A DNA stretch of 64,000 bases from QWPN01 sp041746715 (GCA_041746715.1 JBGTGN010000156.1:1-64000); one strand, 5' to 3'; shown: positions 23,908-34,187, numbered from the stretch's first letter. Notes: generated by a model not told the origin, from the sequence alone. Program-made: numbers and translations.

Positions 23908-26706
23908 TCACGATGTGGCGTCACTCGACGGCCCCGTCACGCAAACATCGGCATCTGTCATCGCGGTGTGGCCCTGCACGGTCTCGCGGCACATCTCGAT
24001 CAGGGCCGCAAAGTCGATGGGCTTGGTGGCATACCGAGTACACCCGGCACTCATGCACGCGATCGCATCCTCGGGCGTGGTGTGGGCGGTCAGGGCGATG
24101 ATCGGCAGCGTGCTCCCTTTCGCTCGGAGCGTACGGGCCAGGGTGTAGCCGTCCATTTCCGTCATCTGGATGTCGGTGAGAAGAAGGTCGCAGGGGAGCG
24201 GCTCGATAACGCCATTGGCAATGTTCTCGTCGATGCACAGACCACGGATTGCGTCGAGCCCGTTCGGAAAAAAACGCACCACGGCACCGGCACGAACCAG
24301 GTAGTGCTTGATGAGCTGCTGGACCGGTGGCGAGTCTTCGGCCACGAAGATACGAACTCCCGCGAGGCCTCTCACGTCGCTCTGGTCATCGGCGGCGGAA
24401 CGGTCCGCGATGCGCGGCCGCCACTGGTCGGGTCGGATCATGGCGACGTGGCGTACGTCTCCTGTGGGAATAGAAACGGTGAATCTGCTCCCCTTGCCCA
24501 ATTCACTGGTCACGGTGAGGTCGCCACCGAGCATCGTCGCGAGCGACTTGGCAATCCGAAGGCCGAGGCCAGTTCCGCCAAACTTTCTGGTGGTCGAGGT
24601 GTCGGCCTGCTGAAACGCCTCGAACAATCGTGAAAGCTGCTCAGGGGCGATCCCGATGCCAGTGTCGGCGACGGTGATCGTGAGCAAAGACCCATGTGCG
24701 GTGTCGGGCTCGAAGCCCACCCCAAGAGTCACGCCGCCGCGTTCGGTGAACTTCACGGCATTGCTTACGAGATTGATCAGGATCTGCTTGATCCGGAGCG
24801 GATCACTCCGGATTGTCGTGGGAATGTCGGTGAGCAGTTCGATCGAAAAGTCGAGACGTCGCTCCTGCGCGTTGGTGCCCTTGAGCGAATCGATCCCGAT
24901 CAGAAGCTGTCGGGTGTCGACGTCGAGGCATTCGATGGTCATCTGCCCGGCCTCGATCTTCGAGAGATCGAGAATGTCATTGATGAGGCACATCAAGTGA
25001 TCGCCATTTCGCTTGATGACTGTGACGCATGCCAGGGCGCCGGCAGGATTGCTGCCGATCGTCTCCGAAATCACGTCGGCGAACCCAAGAATCGCGGTCA
25101 ACGGTGTGCGGATCTCATGGCTCATGTTGGCGAGGAATTCAGTCTTGAAGCGACTGGCAGACTCCGCGGCCTCCTTGGCGGCCTTGTGTGCCTCCTGGAT
25201 ATTCTTGAGCTCTGTGATGTCACGGCCCTCGGGCACGAGCCAGACGACCTCGCCGCGTTCGTCAAACACGGGCTTCAGTGAAAAATCGACGTGATGAAGT
25301 TCGCCATGCACGTCCGGATGGACCGTCTCGAATCGTACGAACTCACCTCGCTTGGCGGCGTGGATGGCCCTGGTCACCGTTGCGTGAATCTCGGATGAGT
25401 GTTGCCACCAGGGAGTGTCGGGAAAAAACTTCCCGATGACCTGGTTCGCCCTGATACCGGCAAACTCCAGTGACGCCTGATTGGCTTCGAGCACCCGGCC
25501 GTCACGGTCAAGGAGACCGATGAACTCGAAGGTTTGATCCAGGATCACACGGGCCTTCCGTTCACTCGTTCGAGCCGCGCGGTCACGGGAGCTTCCCACC
25601 ACTCCCAGGAGCGCGCACACGACCGCGGTCAGGAGCATTCCGCCCACGCCGATCGTCGGGGGCCAGAGGAATTGTGGCGTTGTTTCAAAGGCATGGGTGG
25701 AATGGAATTCGGCCCGCCATGGGCGACCTCCGACGGTGACTTCCTTGTTCCATGTGAATGTGGCGGTGGCAGCCTTGGCGGTACTGGATCCTGTTCCCAT
25801 CCCGCTCACCGCCAGAATGACGCCGGGGCTATCCTCCTGGAGGTCCATCAGCGTCAGATGAAACGGTGAGTGTGCCGGAATCAGGCCGCCGATCACTGAC
25901 TCCAGCACCACCGGGGCAAAAAGAACTCCGACGAGAGACCGCCTACGTTCGTCGGGAGACGCAGGGTTGCTTCCGGGTTTGTAGACCGGCACGAAGTACA
26001 CGAAGCCGGTTTGATCGGGTGCCTGAATGAGTGTGAGGCGAGGCGTGATCGTGGGCTTCCCCGTATCGATGGCCTTCTCAATCACCACCCGTCGCTTGAT
26101 GTTGGTCCCGATGTCGCAGCCCAGCGCAGGGCGATTGTCGTCATAGGGAAATACGAACTTGATCATGTAGTGGTCATGCTCGCCCGGGCGCGCAACGTCG
26201 CCGGGGCGAAGGGGCTTGTAGGCATACGTCGGCTCGCCATCGGCCCGTGTGGTTCGGATGAACTCATCCAGATCCTCCGCGGCGACCCGCTGAATGAAGC
26301 CCATGCCGGACACCCCTGGAAACTCACCAGGCAGGTCCCGTGAGCTGACGTGGGCCTTCATCTTTGCGCGATCAACATCCACGCCGGCGGCGTACATGCC
26401 GCGAAGTCCGTTGAGCCCGTAAACAACCCGCTCGATTCGGTCCACGGTCTGTCTGAGAAACGACTCGCAGAGCTCGTTGAATTGGTCTTGGGCCTCTCGG
26501 GCGATGGCCCTATGCGCGGCGACGGCGGCGGCGATGGAAACAAGAGCCCCGATGACAAAGAGGCCCAGAATGACAAACCGAAAACTCCAATCGCGAGATC
26601 GTGGCGGGGTTTCGGCTTGGCCCGCTCGCCCAGAGCCCGCCCACGCAAGCCCTATCGCCAAGAGACCGGCCACCGCGATGGCGACGGCGATTTCAAAGAG
26701 CGGCAT
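23908..26706 (-). CDS. CHASE-PAS hybrid sensor histidine kinase with receiver
   Basis: A 932-residue membrane hybrid kinase. Two N-terminal helices precede an extracytoplasmic CHASE-type sensor (about 80-300; FPGVSGMGFIQRV, FVYFVPVYKPG) closed by another helix near 370. Then come PAS, HisKA (NMSHEIRTPLTAILG), HATPase_c (LINLVSNAVKF, DTGIGIAPEQ, GGTGLGLRI) and a receiver with acceptor LLTDIQMTEMDGY and KPID. It lacks its own Hpt; one is encoded at 28259-28603. It is divergent from the NtrC-type regulator gene, forming a likely phosphorelay with both. Confidence 0.94.
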   Translation of the reverse strand: MPLFEIAVAIAVAGLLAIGLAWAGSGRAGQAETPPRSRDWSFRFVILGLFVIGALVSIAAAVAAHRAIAREAQDQFNELCESFLRQTVDRIERVVYGLNGLRGMYAAGVDVDRAKMKAHVSSRDLPGEFPGVSGMGFIQRVAAEDLDEFIRTTRADGEPTYAYKPLRPGDVARPGEHDHYMIKFVFPYDDNRPALGCDIGTNIKRRVVIEKAIDTGKPTITPRLTLIQAPDQTGFVYFVPVYKPGSNPASPDERRRSLVGVLFAPVVLESVIGGLIPAHSPFHLTLMDLQEDSPGVILAVSGMGTGSSTAKAATATFTWNKEVTVGGRPWRAEFHSTHAFETTPQFLWPPTIGVGGMLLTAVVCALLGVVGSSRDRAARTSERKARVILDQTFEFIGLLDRDGRVLEANQASLEFAGIRANQVIGKFFPDTPWWQHSSEIHATVTRAIHAAKRGEFVRFETVHPDVHGELHHVDFSLKPVFDERGEVVWLVPEGRDITELKNIQEAHKAAKEAAESASRFKTEFLANMSHEIRTPLTAILGFADVISETIGSNPAGALACVTVIKRNGDHLMCLINDILDLSKIEAGQMTIECLDVDTRQLLIGIDSLKGTNAQERRLDFSIELLTDIPTTIRSDPLRIKQILINLVSNAVKFTERGGVTLGVGFEPDTAHGSLLTITVADTGIGIAPEQLSRLFEAFQQADTSTTRKFGGTGLGLRIAKSLATMLGGDLTVTSELGKGSRFTVSIPTGDVRHVAMIRPDQWRPRIADRSAADDQSDVRGLAGVRIFVAEDSPPVQQLIKHYLVRAGAVVRFFPNGLDAIRGLCIDENIANGVIEPLPCDLLLTDIQMTEMDGYTLARTLRAKGSTLPIIALTAHTTPEDAIACMSAGCTRYATKPIDFAALIEMCRETVQGHTAMTDADVCVTGPSSDATS

Positions 26707-26862
26707 GGCGGCAGTGCGTTCCGTGCGGGATGACAACCGCAGTTTACTGGAGCTATTCCCGTCCTGCCCGTCTTGGCACCGCGGCATGCGACAAACCGAA
26801 TGCTCGCAGGCGGATCCATCCGCGATAGAATGAGGGGCTCCGTCTGGTTTGCTCCATCACGT

Positions 26863-28251
26863 ATGCCGAAGCCTGAGTCCCGCACCGTCCTCGTCGCCGA
26901 TGACGATCCTCAGTTCCTCGGGGTCATGGACCATCACCTTCGGGGTTGGTCATACCGAGTGCGAACCGTCGCCGACAAGGGCTCGCTCCTCGAGCAGTTG
27001 GCCGAAAACCCACCGACCGTGGTCCTGCTCGACGTCCGTTTCGGGGACCATGACGGCATCGAGGTTCTCCGGCAGATCCAGGCCGACTATCCCTCCGTGC
27101 GGGTCGTGATGCTCACCGCGTTTGGGTCGATCGAGACCGGCGTCTCGGCGATGAAGCTCGGGGCGATCGACTATCTCACAAAGCCCGTAAACCTCGATCG
27201 GCTGCGGAGCGTGGTGGCTGACGCTCTCGATACAGTCCGCTCGACGGCTCCCGCCACGGTCCATGCTCCCGTGCCCAGGCCTTCTGCCGCTGCCGTACCG
27301 CAGCCGATCATCGGTGAGAGCGAGCCTGTGGGCCGGCTTCGGAATCTGATTGCCCGGGCGGCGGCCACCGACTCGACCGTGCTGATTCTCGGCGAGAGTG
27401 GAACCGGCAAGGAGCTCGTCGCGCGGGCGCTTCACGACCAAAGCCATCGCCGCGATAAGCCTTTCATCGCTATCAATGTCGCGGCGCTTCCGGAAGAACT
27501 GGTCGAGAGCACGCTCTTCGGCCACGCCAAGGGAGCCTTCACGGGCGCTGAAGAAATGCGGCACGGGTGCTGTGAGGCAGCCCATGGTGGCACGCTCTTC
27601 CTGGATGAAATCGGCGAGATGGATTTTGGCCTCCAGGCGAAGCTGCTGCGGTTTTTGCAGGAGCGAACGTTTCAACGTGTCGGCGAAACGAACCCAATCT
27701 CGGTGGACGTGCGGGTGGTCGCGGCGACCAATCGCAACCTGCTCGAGGAGGTTCAGCAAGGACGGTTTCGAGGGGATCTCTATTACCGCCTCAATGTCCT
27801 GCTGATCGTGGTGACGCCGCTTCGGGATCGCCAAGACGACATTCCCCTCCTCGCGAAGCATTTTCTCGCACGGTTCGCTGACCGCTGTGGTCGACCGACG
27901 CTCGAACTGGGGCCAGACGCTTGTGACGCGCTCATGCGGTATGACTGGCCCGGCAATGTCAGGGAGCTCGAGAACGTCGTCGAGCGAATCGCGATCCTCA
28001 GCCCAGGGCCGATCGTGTGTGCCTCGGAGATTCGCTTCGATGCCGACATGGCGTTCGCCGGGCCGGCGGGGCTGGCGGAAGTCTCGGCGGCAGACCTCGA
28101 GCTCACGGAAATGGAGCGAATCGAAAAGGCGGCGATCAGCCGGGCGCTCGCGGAGGCCGGTGGCGTCGTCCGTGAAGCGGCCTCGGCGCTCGGGCTGGCG
28201 CAGTCGACGGTCTATCGCAAGGTCAAAAGGTATGGCCTGACCATCCGCTGA
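26863..28251 (+). CDS. NtrC-family sigma-54-dependent response regulator
   Basis: A 462-residue activator of sigma-54 promoters. Receiver with D57 in VVLLDVRFG and TKPVN; AAA+ domain with Walker A GESGTGKE (177-184), the sigma-54-contacting loop GAFTGA (224-229), Walker B GGTLFLDEI (242-250) and an arginine-finger region; Fis-type HTH at the C-terminus (EAASALGLAQSTVYRKVKR). ATG at 26863 starts the receiver directly; ATG at 26830 would add 11 residues. It is followed at seven bases by an Hpt gene and then by hemE, and lies opposite the hybrid kinase. Confidence 0.95.
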   Translation: MPKPESRTVLVADDDPQFLGVMDHHLRGWSYRVRTVADKGSLLEQLAENPPTVVLLDVRFGDHDGIEVLRQIQADYPSVRVVMLTAFGSIETGVSAMKLGAIDYLTKPVNLDRLRSVVADALDTVRSTAPATVHAPVPRPSAAAVPQPIIGESEPVGRLRNLIARAAATDSTVLILGESGTGKELVARALHDQSHRRDKPFIAINVAALPEELVESTLFGHAKGAFTGAEEMRHGCCEAAHGGTLFLDEIGEMDFGLQAKLLRFLQERTFQRVGETNPISVDVRVVAATNRNLLEEVQQGRFRGDLYYRLNVLLIVVTPLRDRQDDIPLLAKHFLARFADRCGRPTLELGPDACDALMRYDWPGNVRELENVVERIAILSPGPIVCASEIRFDADMAFAGPAGLAEVSAADLELTEMERIEKAAISRALAEAGGVVREAASALGLAQSTVYRKVKRYGLTIR

Positions 28252-28258
28252 TCGTTCC

Positions 28259-28603
28259 ATGCCTGACAACAGAATCACCGACACCGACTCTGGCGACGAC
28301 GACCTGGCCGAGCTCGGGCGAGGCTATCGCGAAAGCCTCCGCGGGACTCTCGCGGCCGTGGAGCAGGCGCTCGCCACGGGTGACCACCACGCCCTCGCCA
28401 CCGTCGCCCACCAGACCCGTGGTGCCGCCGGGATGTTTGGTTACCCGGAGCTCACCGTGACCGCTGGCCTCCTCGAGGATGCAATCCACGAGCAGCAAAA
28501 TCACGACTTGATTGACGATCTTGCCCGCGAACTCGTGCGAGGCATTCAGGGGATTCTCAAGGAAGGTGCCGCCTCCCGGCCCTATACTCGTCGGCCGCTA
28601 TGA
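28259..28603 (+). CDS. Histidine phosphotransfer (Hpt) protein
   Basis: A 114-residue helical protein with the Hpt signature around H51 (ATVAHQTRGAAGMFG), preceded by a helix rich in Leu/Ala and followed by two more. It would carry phosphate from the receiver of the hybrid kinase (minus strand, 23908-26706) to the NtrC-type regulator just upstream. It starts seven bases after the regulator stop and overlaps hemE by ATGA, so the phosphotransfer protein and a haem enzyme are translationally coupled. Confidence 0.85.
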   Translation: MPDNRITDTDSGDDDLAELGRGYRESLRGTLAAVEQALATGDHHALATVAHQTRGAAGMFGYPELTVTAGLLEDAIHEQQNHDLIDDLARELVRGIQGILKEGAASRPYTRRPL

Positions 28604-29658
28604 CACCCATCGCCCCACTGACGCTCGTCGATCCCCGCAGCCAGTCGCTCCTCATGCGGGCATGCCGGCTCGAACCGGTCGAACGGACGCCGGTGTGGCT
28701 CATGCGGCAGGCGGGCCGGTATCTCCCTGAGTACCGGGCGGTCCGCGAGAAGGTGGGCTTCCTCGAGCTCTGTAAAACTCCAAAACTCTCGGCGGAGGTG
28801 ATGATCGCCACGGTGCATCGCCTCGGTGTCGATGCGGCCATCATCTTTAGCGACATCCTCCCCATCCTCGAGCCGCTTGGGCTCGAGCTCGAGTTTTCCG
28901 CGGGCGAAGGGCCGGTGATTCACAATCCCATCCGCGAAGCCGCCGATGTGCTGCGAGTTCGCGAGCTAGCCGATGTGGACCGCGTCGGGTTTGTGATGGA
29001 TACCGTGGCCGCCACTCGCTCTGGGCTTGCCGACTCGATCCCTGTGATCGGTTTTGCTGGTGCCCCCTTCACGCTTGCCGGCTACTGCATCGAAGGCGGC
29101 ACGAGCAAGGCTTGGACGCTCACAAAGCAGTTCATGATGCGGCATGAATCAGCCTGGCATGACCTCTGCGGCACGCTCGCCCGTGCGGTGAGCCAATACC
29201 TCGTGGCCCAGCTCGACGCCGGCGCCCAGCTTGTGCAGCTCTTCGATAGCTGGGTGGGATGCCTCGGGCCGGCCGACTACCGTCGCTACGTGCTGCCCCA
29301 TACTCGCACCGCGATCGCCGAGGCCGCCAAACGAGCGCCCGTGATCCACTTCGCCGCAGGCAATCCAGCGCTGCTGCCCCTTCTCGCCGAAGCCGGCGGC
29401 AGCGTGATCGGCATCGACTGGCGAATTGACCTCGATCGCGCATGGGAAACCGTCGGCTTCGACCGCGCCGTCCAGGGCAACATCGATCCCGTCGTGCTCT
29501 TCGCCGACCGCGACACCGTGCGCACGCGCACCCGAGCGGTCCTTGAACAGGCCGCAGGCCGCCCCGGCCACATTTTTAACCTGGGCCACGGCATCCTCCC
29601 CGGCACCCCGGTGGAAAATGTCTTGGAGCTCGTCGCTGCTGTGAAGCAGGGTTCATAA
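28600..29658 (+). CDS. hemE: Uroporphyrinogen decarboxylase
   Basis: Decarboxylates uroporphyrinogen III to coproporphyrinogen III in haem biosynthesis, in the cytoplasm. The 352-residue protein has the N-terminal family signature VWLMRQAGRYLPEYRAVR, the aspartate-bearing IIFSDILPI and the second signature GFAGAPFTLAGYCIEGG, ending in NLGHGILPGTP. Length and motifs are complete. ATG at 28600 overlaps the Hpt stop. It shares the neighbourhood with hemA across the signalling genes. Confidence 0.97.
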   Translation: MTPIAPLTLVDPRSQSLLMRACRLEPVERTPVWLMRQAGRYLPEYRAVREKVGFLELCKTPKLSAEVMIATVHRLGVDAAIIFSDILPILEPLGLELEFSAGEGPVIHNPIREAADVLRVRELADVDRVGFVMDTVAATRSGLADSIPVIGFAGAPFTLAGYCIEGGTSKAWTLTKQFMMRHESAWHDLCGTLARAVSQYLVAQLDAGAQLVQLFDSWVGCLGPADYRRYVLPHTRTAIAEAAKRAPVIHFAAGNPALLPLLAEAGGSVIGIDWRIDLDRAWETVGFDRAVQGNIDPVVLFADRDTVRTRTRAVLEQAAGRPGHIFNLGHGILPGTPVENVLELVAAVKQGS

Positions 29659-29757
29659 GTTTCAGCCGGGGCTCATCCCCCTGCCCTGCCCCAGATTACC
29701 CATAGCCCACACGCGTGGGTTACACTGGCGGGTTTCCCAGTCCCGACCGCAGGCTCC

Positions 29758-32700
29758 ATGAAGACACTCGAAAATCGACTCTTTCACCTCTTCGAGCCAG
29801 GCGACGTTGCCCGGGCTCGCGAGATCATCCCGGCCAAGGTGTCCTGCCCACGGGTCGGCCAAGTGCGGGCGATTGTGTCTGGGGGCGATGATGAGGATCA
29901 CGAGGTGTTTCTCGAGCTCTCCGCGCACCGCCGCGGCGGGATGACGCTCGAGACCCGTTGCTCATCGAACGAAGGGAAGGCCGGCAAACCCTGCGCGATC
30001 CTGGCAGCGGTGATCCTCGAGATTGATCGTCGGGGTCTTTTTTCGGGTATCCACGATCAAACGCCCGTCGCGCTCGAGGTCATCGGCGAGACCCCCGGCG
30101 ACGACGAGCCACTCGTAGACGACACCGAGGCCCCAGCCCCGGAACTCTCCACGACGCTCACCTCTCCTGCCAATGGTCGTGCCAATCGCAACGGCCCTCG
30201 GCTCGCTCCATGGGCGGCCGAGCTCGAGGAGCGACGACGGCTGGTCGAACCGACGATGCGGTCGCACGGTGTGAGTATTCCAGATACCAGACGGGCCGGC
30301 GGGGCACTCGTGTTCCTCTTCGAAGCGGCTGCCTCCACCGACGCCCGCGCCGCAGTCCTCACACCTTGCCGGATGCAGCTCGATGTGACGGGCAATGCGA
30401 CCGGCCGACCTCGCCCGATCACGATTGGGCCTGGCGAAGTCGAGCTCACCGACCTCGATGGGATCGAGCGAGAACTTCTTGCCAAGCTCCTCGGTTCCGT
30501 AGGAAGCACCGATGGAGCGATGCCGCCGCCGCTCGAGCGACGCACGATTTCGAGGCTCGTCATCTCCGCCCATTCTGCGGCCACACACCTTGCCATGCTT
30601 TGTGAGGCCGGTCGGCTCGTGATTCAGCCAGAGCCGCGACGGGCGCCGGAGGAGATCGTGCCGCTTGCCTGGGACAGCGGACGCCCGTGGGAACTGGCCT
30701 TTCTCGTGGGCCCCGATGACGATGAACTCCCTCGTAGCACACGGGCAACCGACGACGATGAACCGCCAAAAAAACCCTCCAAGGCGACGCTCACCGCGGC
30801 GCTTGTTCGCGGGAGCCAACGGAAGTCGCTCGATGAGCCGCGGGTGATCCTCAAGGCCGGCATCGTCGTCTTTGCCGATCGGATCGCACGGCTCGAAGCA
30901 AGTGAATCCACAGCCTGGATCGACCAGTTCGAGCGACGTGGGACCATCGAGCTTTCGGCGTCGCAGTGTGACGGGCTCGTGGAGAGACTGGCGATGCTCG
31001 CCGATGTGCCGCGGGTCGTGCTGCCGGCCTGGACAGGCTGGCGGATCGAGTCGGGGCCGCCTCACCCAAAGCTTGTGCTCGACGATACTCCTGCAGTGAG
31101 TGTCGATGAACCAGAGAGTGGCCGCCGACGCACCGCGGCGCGTGTGCAGCTTGCGGGGCAGATCTGGTTTGACTACGCGGGCGTGCTCATCGCCGCCGGT
31201 GATCCGGCTGGGGGCGCTGCCGATGCCGACCGGCGAGTCTTCATTCGCCGCGACCGCGCCGCTGAGCGGGATGCCCTGGCCATGCTCCCGCGATATGGGT
31301 TCACGCCGCCCCGCGGCGTCGCCGTGGATGGTGGCGAGCTTGCCCATCATGTGGAGGTGGCCCGCGGCCGACTCGACAGCTCCGTGTCGCAGCTCGCCTC
31401 GGTTGGGTGGACCGTCGAAGTGGCGGGCCGCCGCTACCGGCCAGCCGGAAGCGTCGCATGGAATGTGACCAGCGGCATCGACTGGTTCGAGCTATCGGCA
31501 GAAATTGACTTTGGGGGCGTGCGGGCCGAACTGCCGGCGCTTCTCGAGGCGCTCGCATCGGGAGGGCGTTCGGTTGTGCTGTCAGATGGATCGGTCGGCA
31601 TCCTGCCCGATGCTTTCGCGACCGAAATGGCACCGTTCCTCGCGCTCGCGCAGAAGCATGACGGCACGCTTCGGTATGGCCGCATCCAATTGGCACTTCT
31701 TGACGCGCTCCTCGCAGGCCAACCGCAGGCGCATTTTGATGAGGCCTTTGAGCGGCTTCGCGATCAGCTCGCCGCTGGCGGAAGGCCGGAGGCCGAGCAG
31801 GAGCCACACGGCTTCGAGGGAACGCTTCGTCACTACCAGCGAGAAGGCCTCGGGTGGCTCGTGTTCCTCGAGTCGCTCGGCCTCGGCGGCTGCCTCGCCG
31901 ACGACATGGGTCTCGGCAAGACGATCCAGGTGCTCGCGATGCTCATGCGACGGCAGGTGGTCAACGAGGCCGCTGGAATTCCGCACCGGCCAAGCCTCGT
32001 GGTCGTGCCGAAAAGCCTTGTTTTCAACTGGATCGAAGAGGCCCACAAGTTTGCCCCCTCGCTCCGCGTGGCGAATCACACAGGCAACGCCCGCACCGAC
32101 ACCACCGACAACCTCGCCGATTTCGACATGGTGATCACCACCTACGGCACGCTGAGGCGCGACATCGTTCGCCATCGCGAGAACGAGTTTGACTATGTGA
32201 TCCTCGACGAGGCCCAGTCGATCAAGAACGCGGCGAGCCAGGCGGCGAAGGCCTGCCGGCTCCTGCGGGCGAGGCATCGGCTGGCCCTCACCGGCACGCC
32301 GGTGGAAAACCACATCGGCGAGCTCTGGAGCATTTTTGAGTTCTTGAATCCGGGGCAGCTCGGCAGCGCCGTGCGACTGCGAAAATTCCTGGCCGACGGC
32401 CGCGGCAGCGCCGATGTCGTTGCCCGCGCGGTACGGCCCTATCTCCTTCGCCGCACCAAGAAAGAGGTGCTCTCAGACCTGCCGGAGAAGACCGAGCAAA
32501 CACTCTATGTCGAGCTCGGCGAAACCCAGCGGAAGGCCTACGACGAACTGCGGGAGCATTTCCGGGCAGAGCTGACAGGCCGCATCGGTCGCTTTGGCAT
32601 TGGCCGCTCGCGGATCGCCGTGCTTGAGGCGCTGCTGCGACTGCGTCAAACAGCCTGCCATCCGGGGCTCGTTGACCACGCGCGGGTGGATGAGCCGTCG

Positions 32701-33204
32701 GCCAAGCTCGACACGCTCCTCGAGCAGCTTGAAGAGGTGATCGACGAGGGGCACAAGGTCATCGTGTTTAGCCAGTTCACGAGTTTCCTCTCGATCCTGC
32801 GTCGGCGGCTCGATGCGATTCCGACGACCTACGAATACCTCGACGGCCGCACGACCGACCGGCAGGCCCGCGTGACCCGCTTCCAGGAAGACGAGAGCTG
32901 TCGGCTCTTCCTTGTGAGCCTGAAGGCGGGCGGCCAGGGTCTCAACCTCACCGCCGCCGACTACATCTACATCCTTGATCCCTGGTGGAACCCAGCGGTC
33001 GAAGCCCAGGCCGTCGATCGGGCCCACCGCATCGGCCAGACCCGTCCGGTCTTCGCCTACCGCCTGATTGCCCGAGACACGGTGGAGGAGAAAATTCTCT
33101 CCCTCCAGGATAAAAAGCGGGAACTGGCCGAGTCGATCGTGCGGGCCGATGCAGGCGTCATCGCCAATCTGACCCCCGAAGACGTCGAGCTATTGCTCTC
33201 CTGA
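29758..33204 (+). CDS. SNF2-family ATPase with N-terminal SWIM-like region
   Basis: A 1148-residue DNA translocase of the bacterial SNF2 (HepA/RapA-like) group. The N-terminus holds a SWIM-like zinc-finger region with only part of the ligand set (CSSNEGKAGKPC) and a long family-specific region. The motor starts near residue 685: Walker A ADDMGLGKTIQ at about 713-722, DEAQSIKN at about 815, LTGTPVENH, then helicase lobe 2 with FSQFTSFL, GGQGLNLTAADYI and QAVDRAHRIGQ. DEAQ rather than DEAH fits bacterial SNF2 proteins. It is probably single-gene and monocistronic; target unknown. Confidence 0.94.
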   Translation: MKTLENRLFHLFEPGDVARAREIIPAKVSCPRVGQVRAIVSGGDDEDHEVFLELSAHRRGGMTLETRCSSNEGKAGKPCAILAAVILEIDRRGLFSGIHDQTPVALEVIGETPGDDEPLVDDTEAPAPELSTTLTSPANGRANRNGPRLAPWAAELEERRRLVEPTMRSHGVSIPDTRRAGGALVFLFEAAASTDARAAVLTPCRMQLDVTGNATGRPRPITIGPGEVELTDLDGIERELLAKLLGSVGSTDGAMPPPLERRTISRLVISAHSAATHLAMLCEAGRLVIQPEPRRAPEEIVPLAWDSGRPWELAFLVGPDDDELPRSTRATDDDEPPKKPSKATLTAALVRGSQRKSLDEPRVILKAGIVVFADRIARLEASESTAWIDQFERRGTIELSASQCDGLVERLAMLADVPRVVLPAWTGWRIESGPPHPKLVLDDTPAVSVDEPESGRRRTAARVQLAGQIWFDYAGVLIAAGDPAGGAADADRRVFIRRDRAAERDALAMLPRYGFTPPRGVAVDGGELAHHVEVARGRLDSSVSQLASVGWTVEVAGRRYRPAGSVAWNVTSGIDWFELSAEIDFGGVRAELPALLEALASGGRSVVLSDGSVGILPDAFATEMAPFLALAQKHDGTLRYGRIQLALLDALLAGQPQAHFDEAFERLRDQLAAGGRPEAEQEPHGFEGTLRHYQREGLGWLVFLESLGLGGCLADDMGLGKTIQVLAMLMRRQVVNEAAGIPHRPSLVVVPKSLVFNWIEEAHKFAPSLRVANHTGNARTDTTDNLADFDMVITTYGTLRRDIVRHRENEFDYVILDEAQSIKNAASQAAKACRLLRARHRLALTGTPVENHIGELWSIFEFLNPGQLGSAVRLRKFLADGRGSADVVARAVRPYLLRRTKKEVLSDLPEKTEQTLYVELGETQRKAYDELREHFRAELTGRIGRFGIGRSRIAVLEALLRLRQTACHPGLVDHARVDEPSAKLDTLLEQLEEVIDEGHKVIVFSQFTSFLSILRRRLDAIPTTYEYLDGRTTDRQARVTRFQEDESCRLFLVSLKAGGQGLNLTAADYIYILDPWWNPAVEAQAVDRAHRIGQTRPVFAYRLIARDTVEEKILSLQDKKRELAESIVRADAGVIANLTPEDVELLLS

Positions 33205-33274
33205 AAAAGCCTTCATCGAATTCTCACATGTCGGCAGGGGCCGCGGCGGGCATACTTTTGTTGTCGTGTGGGTG

Positions 33275-33294
33275 GCCAGGCCGCGGGGCCTGGC
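33275..33294. repeat. GC-rich inverted repeat in the phoB-like leader
   Basis: GCCAGGCC-GCGG-GGCCTGGC, a perfect eight-base-pair stem between the SNF2 gene and the response regulator. There is no T run. Confidence 0.5.
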
Positions 33295-33376
33295 TGGCGG
33301 CCCACGTCCCCCGCCACCTCTTCGCCCATCATGGTGTCCGATGCCCGCTGTCACATCCGTGTTCCAGGAAGGCCTC

Positions 33377-34108
33377 GTGAAGCACGCGTCGCCAAAGCCC
33401 CGAGATCGACTAGCCTCGCCGCCGACCCATCGGATTCTCGTCGTCGATGACGAGGTCGATCTGCTCGAACTCGTGCGGTACAACCTCGTGAAGGAGGGGT
33501 ACGACGTCGTGTGCGTCGGCAGTGGGGAAGAGGCGCTGAAGGCGGCTCGGAAAGAACCTCCCGATCTTATCGTGCTCGATCTCATGCTTCCCACGGTCGA
33601 TGGCCTTGAAGTTTGCCGCAGACTCAAGGCCGAGGCACGAACCCGTGACATCCCAATCGTGATGCTCACCGCCAAGAGCGAGGAGACCGACATCATCTCC
33701 GGTCTCGACCGCGGTGCCGACGACTACATCGCCAAGCCCTTTAGCCCGCGGGTGCTCACCGCTCGGATCAAGGCGCTCCTGCGGCGGCATGACACGAAGC
33801 GACAGGCCGAGGCCGATCTCACGATCGACGTACACGAGCTTTCGATTCACCCGGGCCGTCATGAAGTGACGCTCGCTGGCAGCCCTCTCGAACTCACCTA
33901 CACGGAGTTTGCGCTGCTTCAGTTTCTCGCGAAGCGACCGGGCTGGGCCTACACCCGCACCCAGATTGTCGATGCGGTGAAGGGTGAAGATTATCCCGTC
34001 ACGGAACGGTCGGTCGATGTTCAGGTTGCCGGCCTCCGCAAGAAGCTCGGCGAATTTGGGTCGTATATCGAAACCGTCCGCGGCGTCGGCTACCGCTTCC
34101 GGCCCTAG
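33377..34108 (+). CDS. PhoB/OmpR-family response regulator
   Basis: A 243-residue regulator. Receiver: RILVVDDEVDLLE, acceptor aspartate in IVLDLMLP, MLTAKSEE, KPFSP. Winged-helix output: LTYTEFALLQFLAKRPG and RSVDVQVAGLRKKLG, ending in RGVGYRFRP. This is the PhoB-type layout. GTG at 33377 has AGGAAGG four bases upstream; ATG at 33341 would add 12 residues without a clear ribosome-binding site. It is followed after 80-130 bases by a membrane sensor kinase, so a phosphate-type two-component pair is likely, though the signal is not proven. Confidence 0.92.
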   Translation: MKHASPKPRDRLASPPTHRILVVDDEVDLLELVRYNLVKEGYDVVCVGSGEEALKAARKEPPDLIVLDLMLPTVDGLEVCRRLKAEARTRDIPIVMLTAKSEETDIISGLDRGADDYIAKPFSPRVLTARIKALLRRHDTKRQAEADLTIDVHELSIHPGRHEVTLAGSPLELTYTEFALLQFLAKRPGWAYTRTQIVDAVKGEDYPVTERSVDVQVAGLRKKLGEFGSYIETVRGVGYRFRP

Positions 34109-34187
34109 AACGAAGCCAGGCCGATCGACGCATCACCAGCGGCCGGCTGGGTACGGTATCCTGTGAGGTTGTGGGCGGTCGACGCTC

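Noticed and set aside
26950..28284. 444-codon minus-strand open frame
   Set aside because: Antisense of the NtrC-family gene.
29962..31350. 462-codon minus-strand open frame
   Set aside because: Antisense of the SNF2 gene with Arg/His-rich content.
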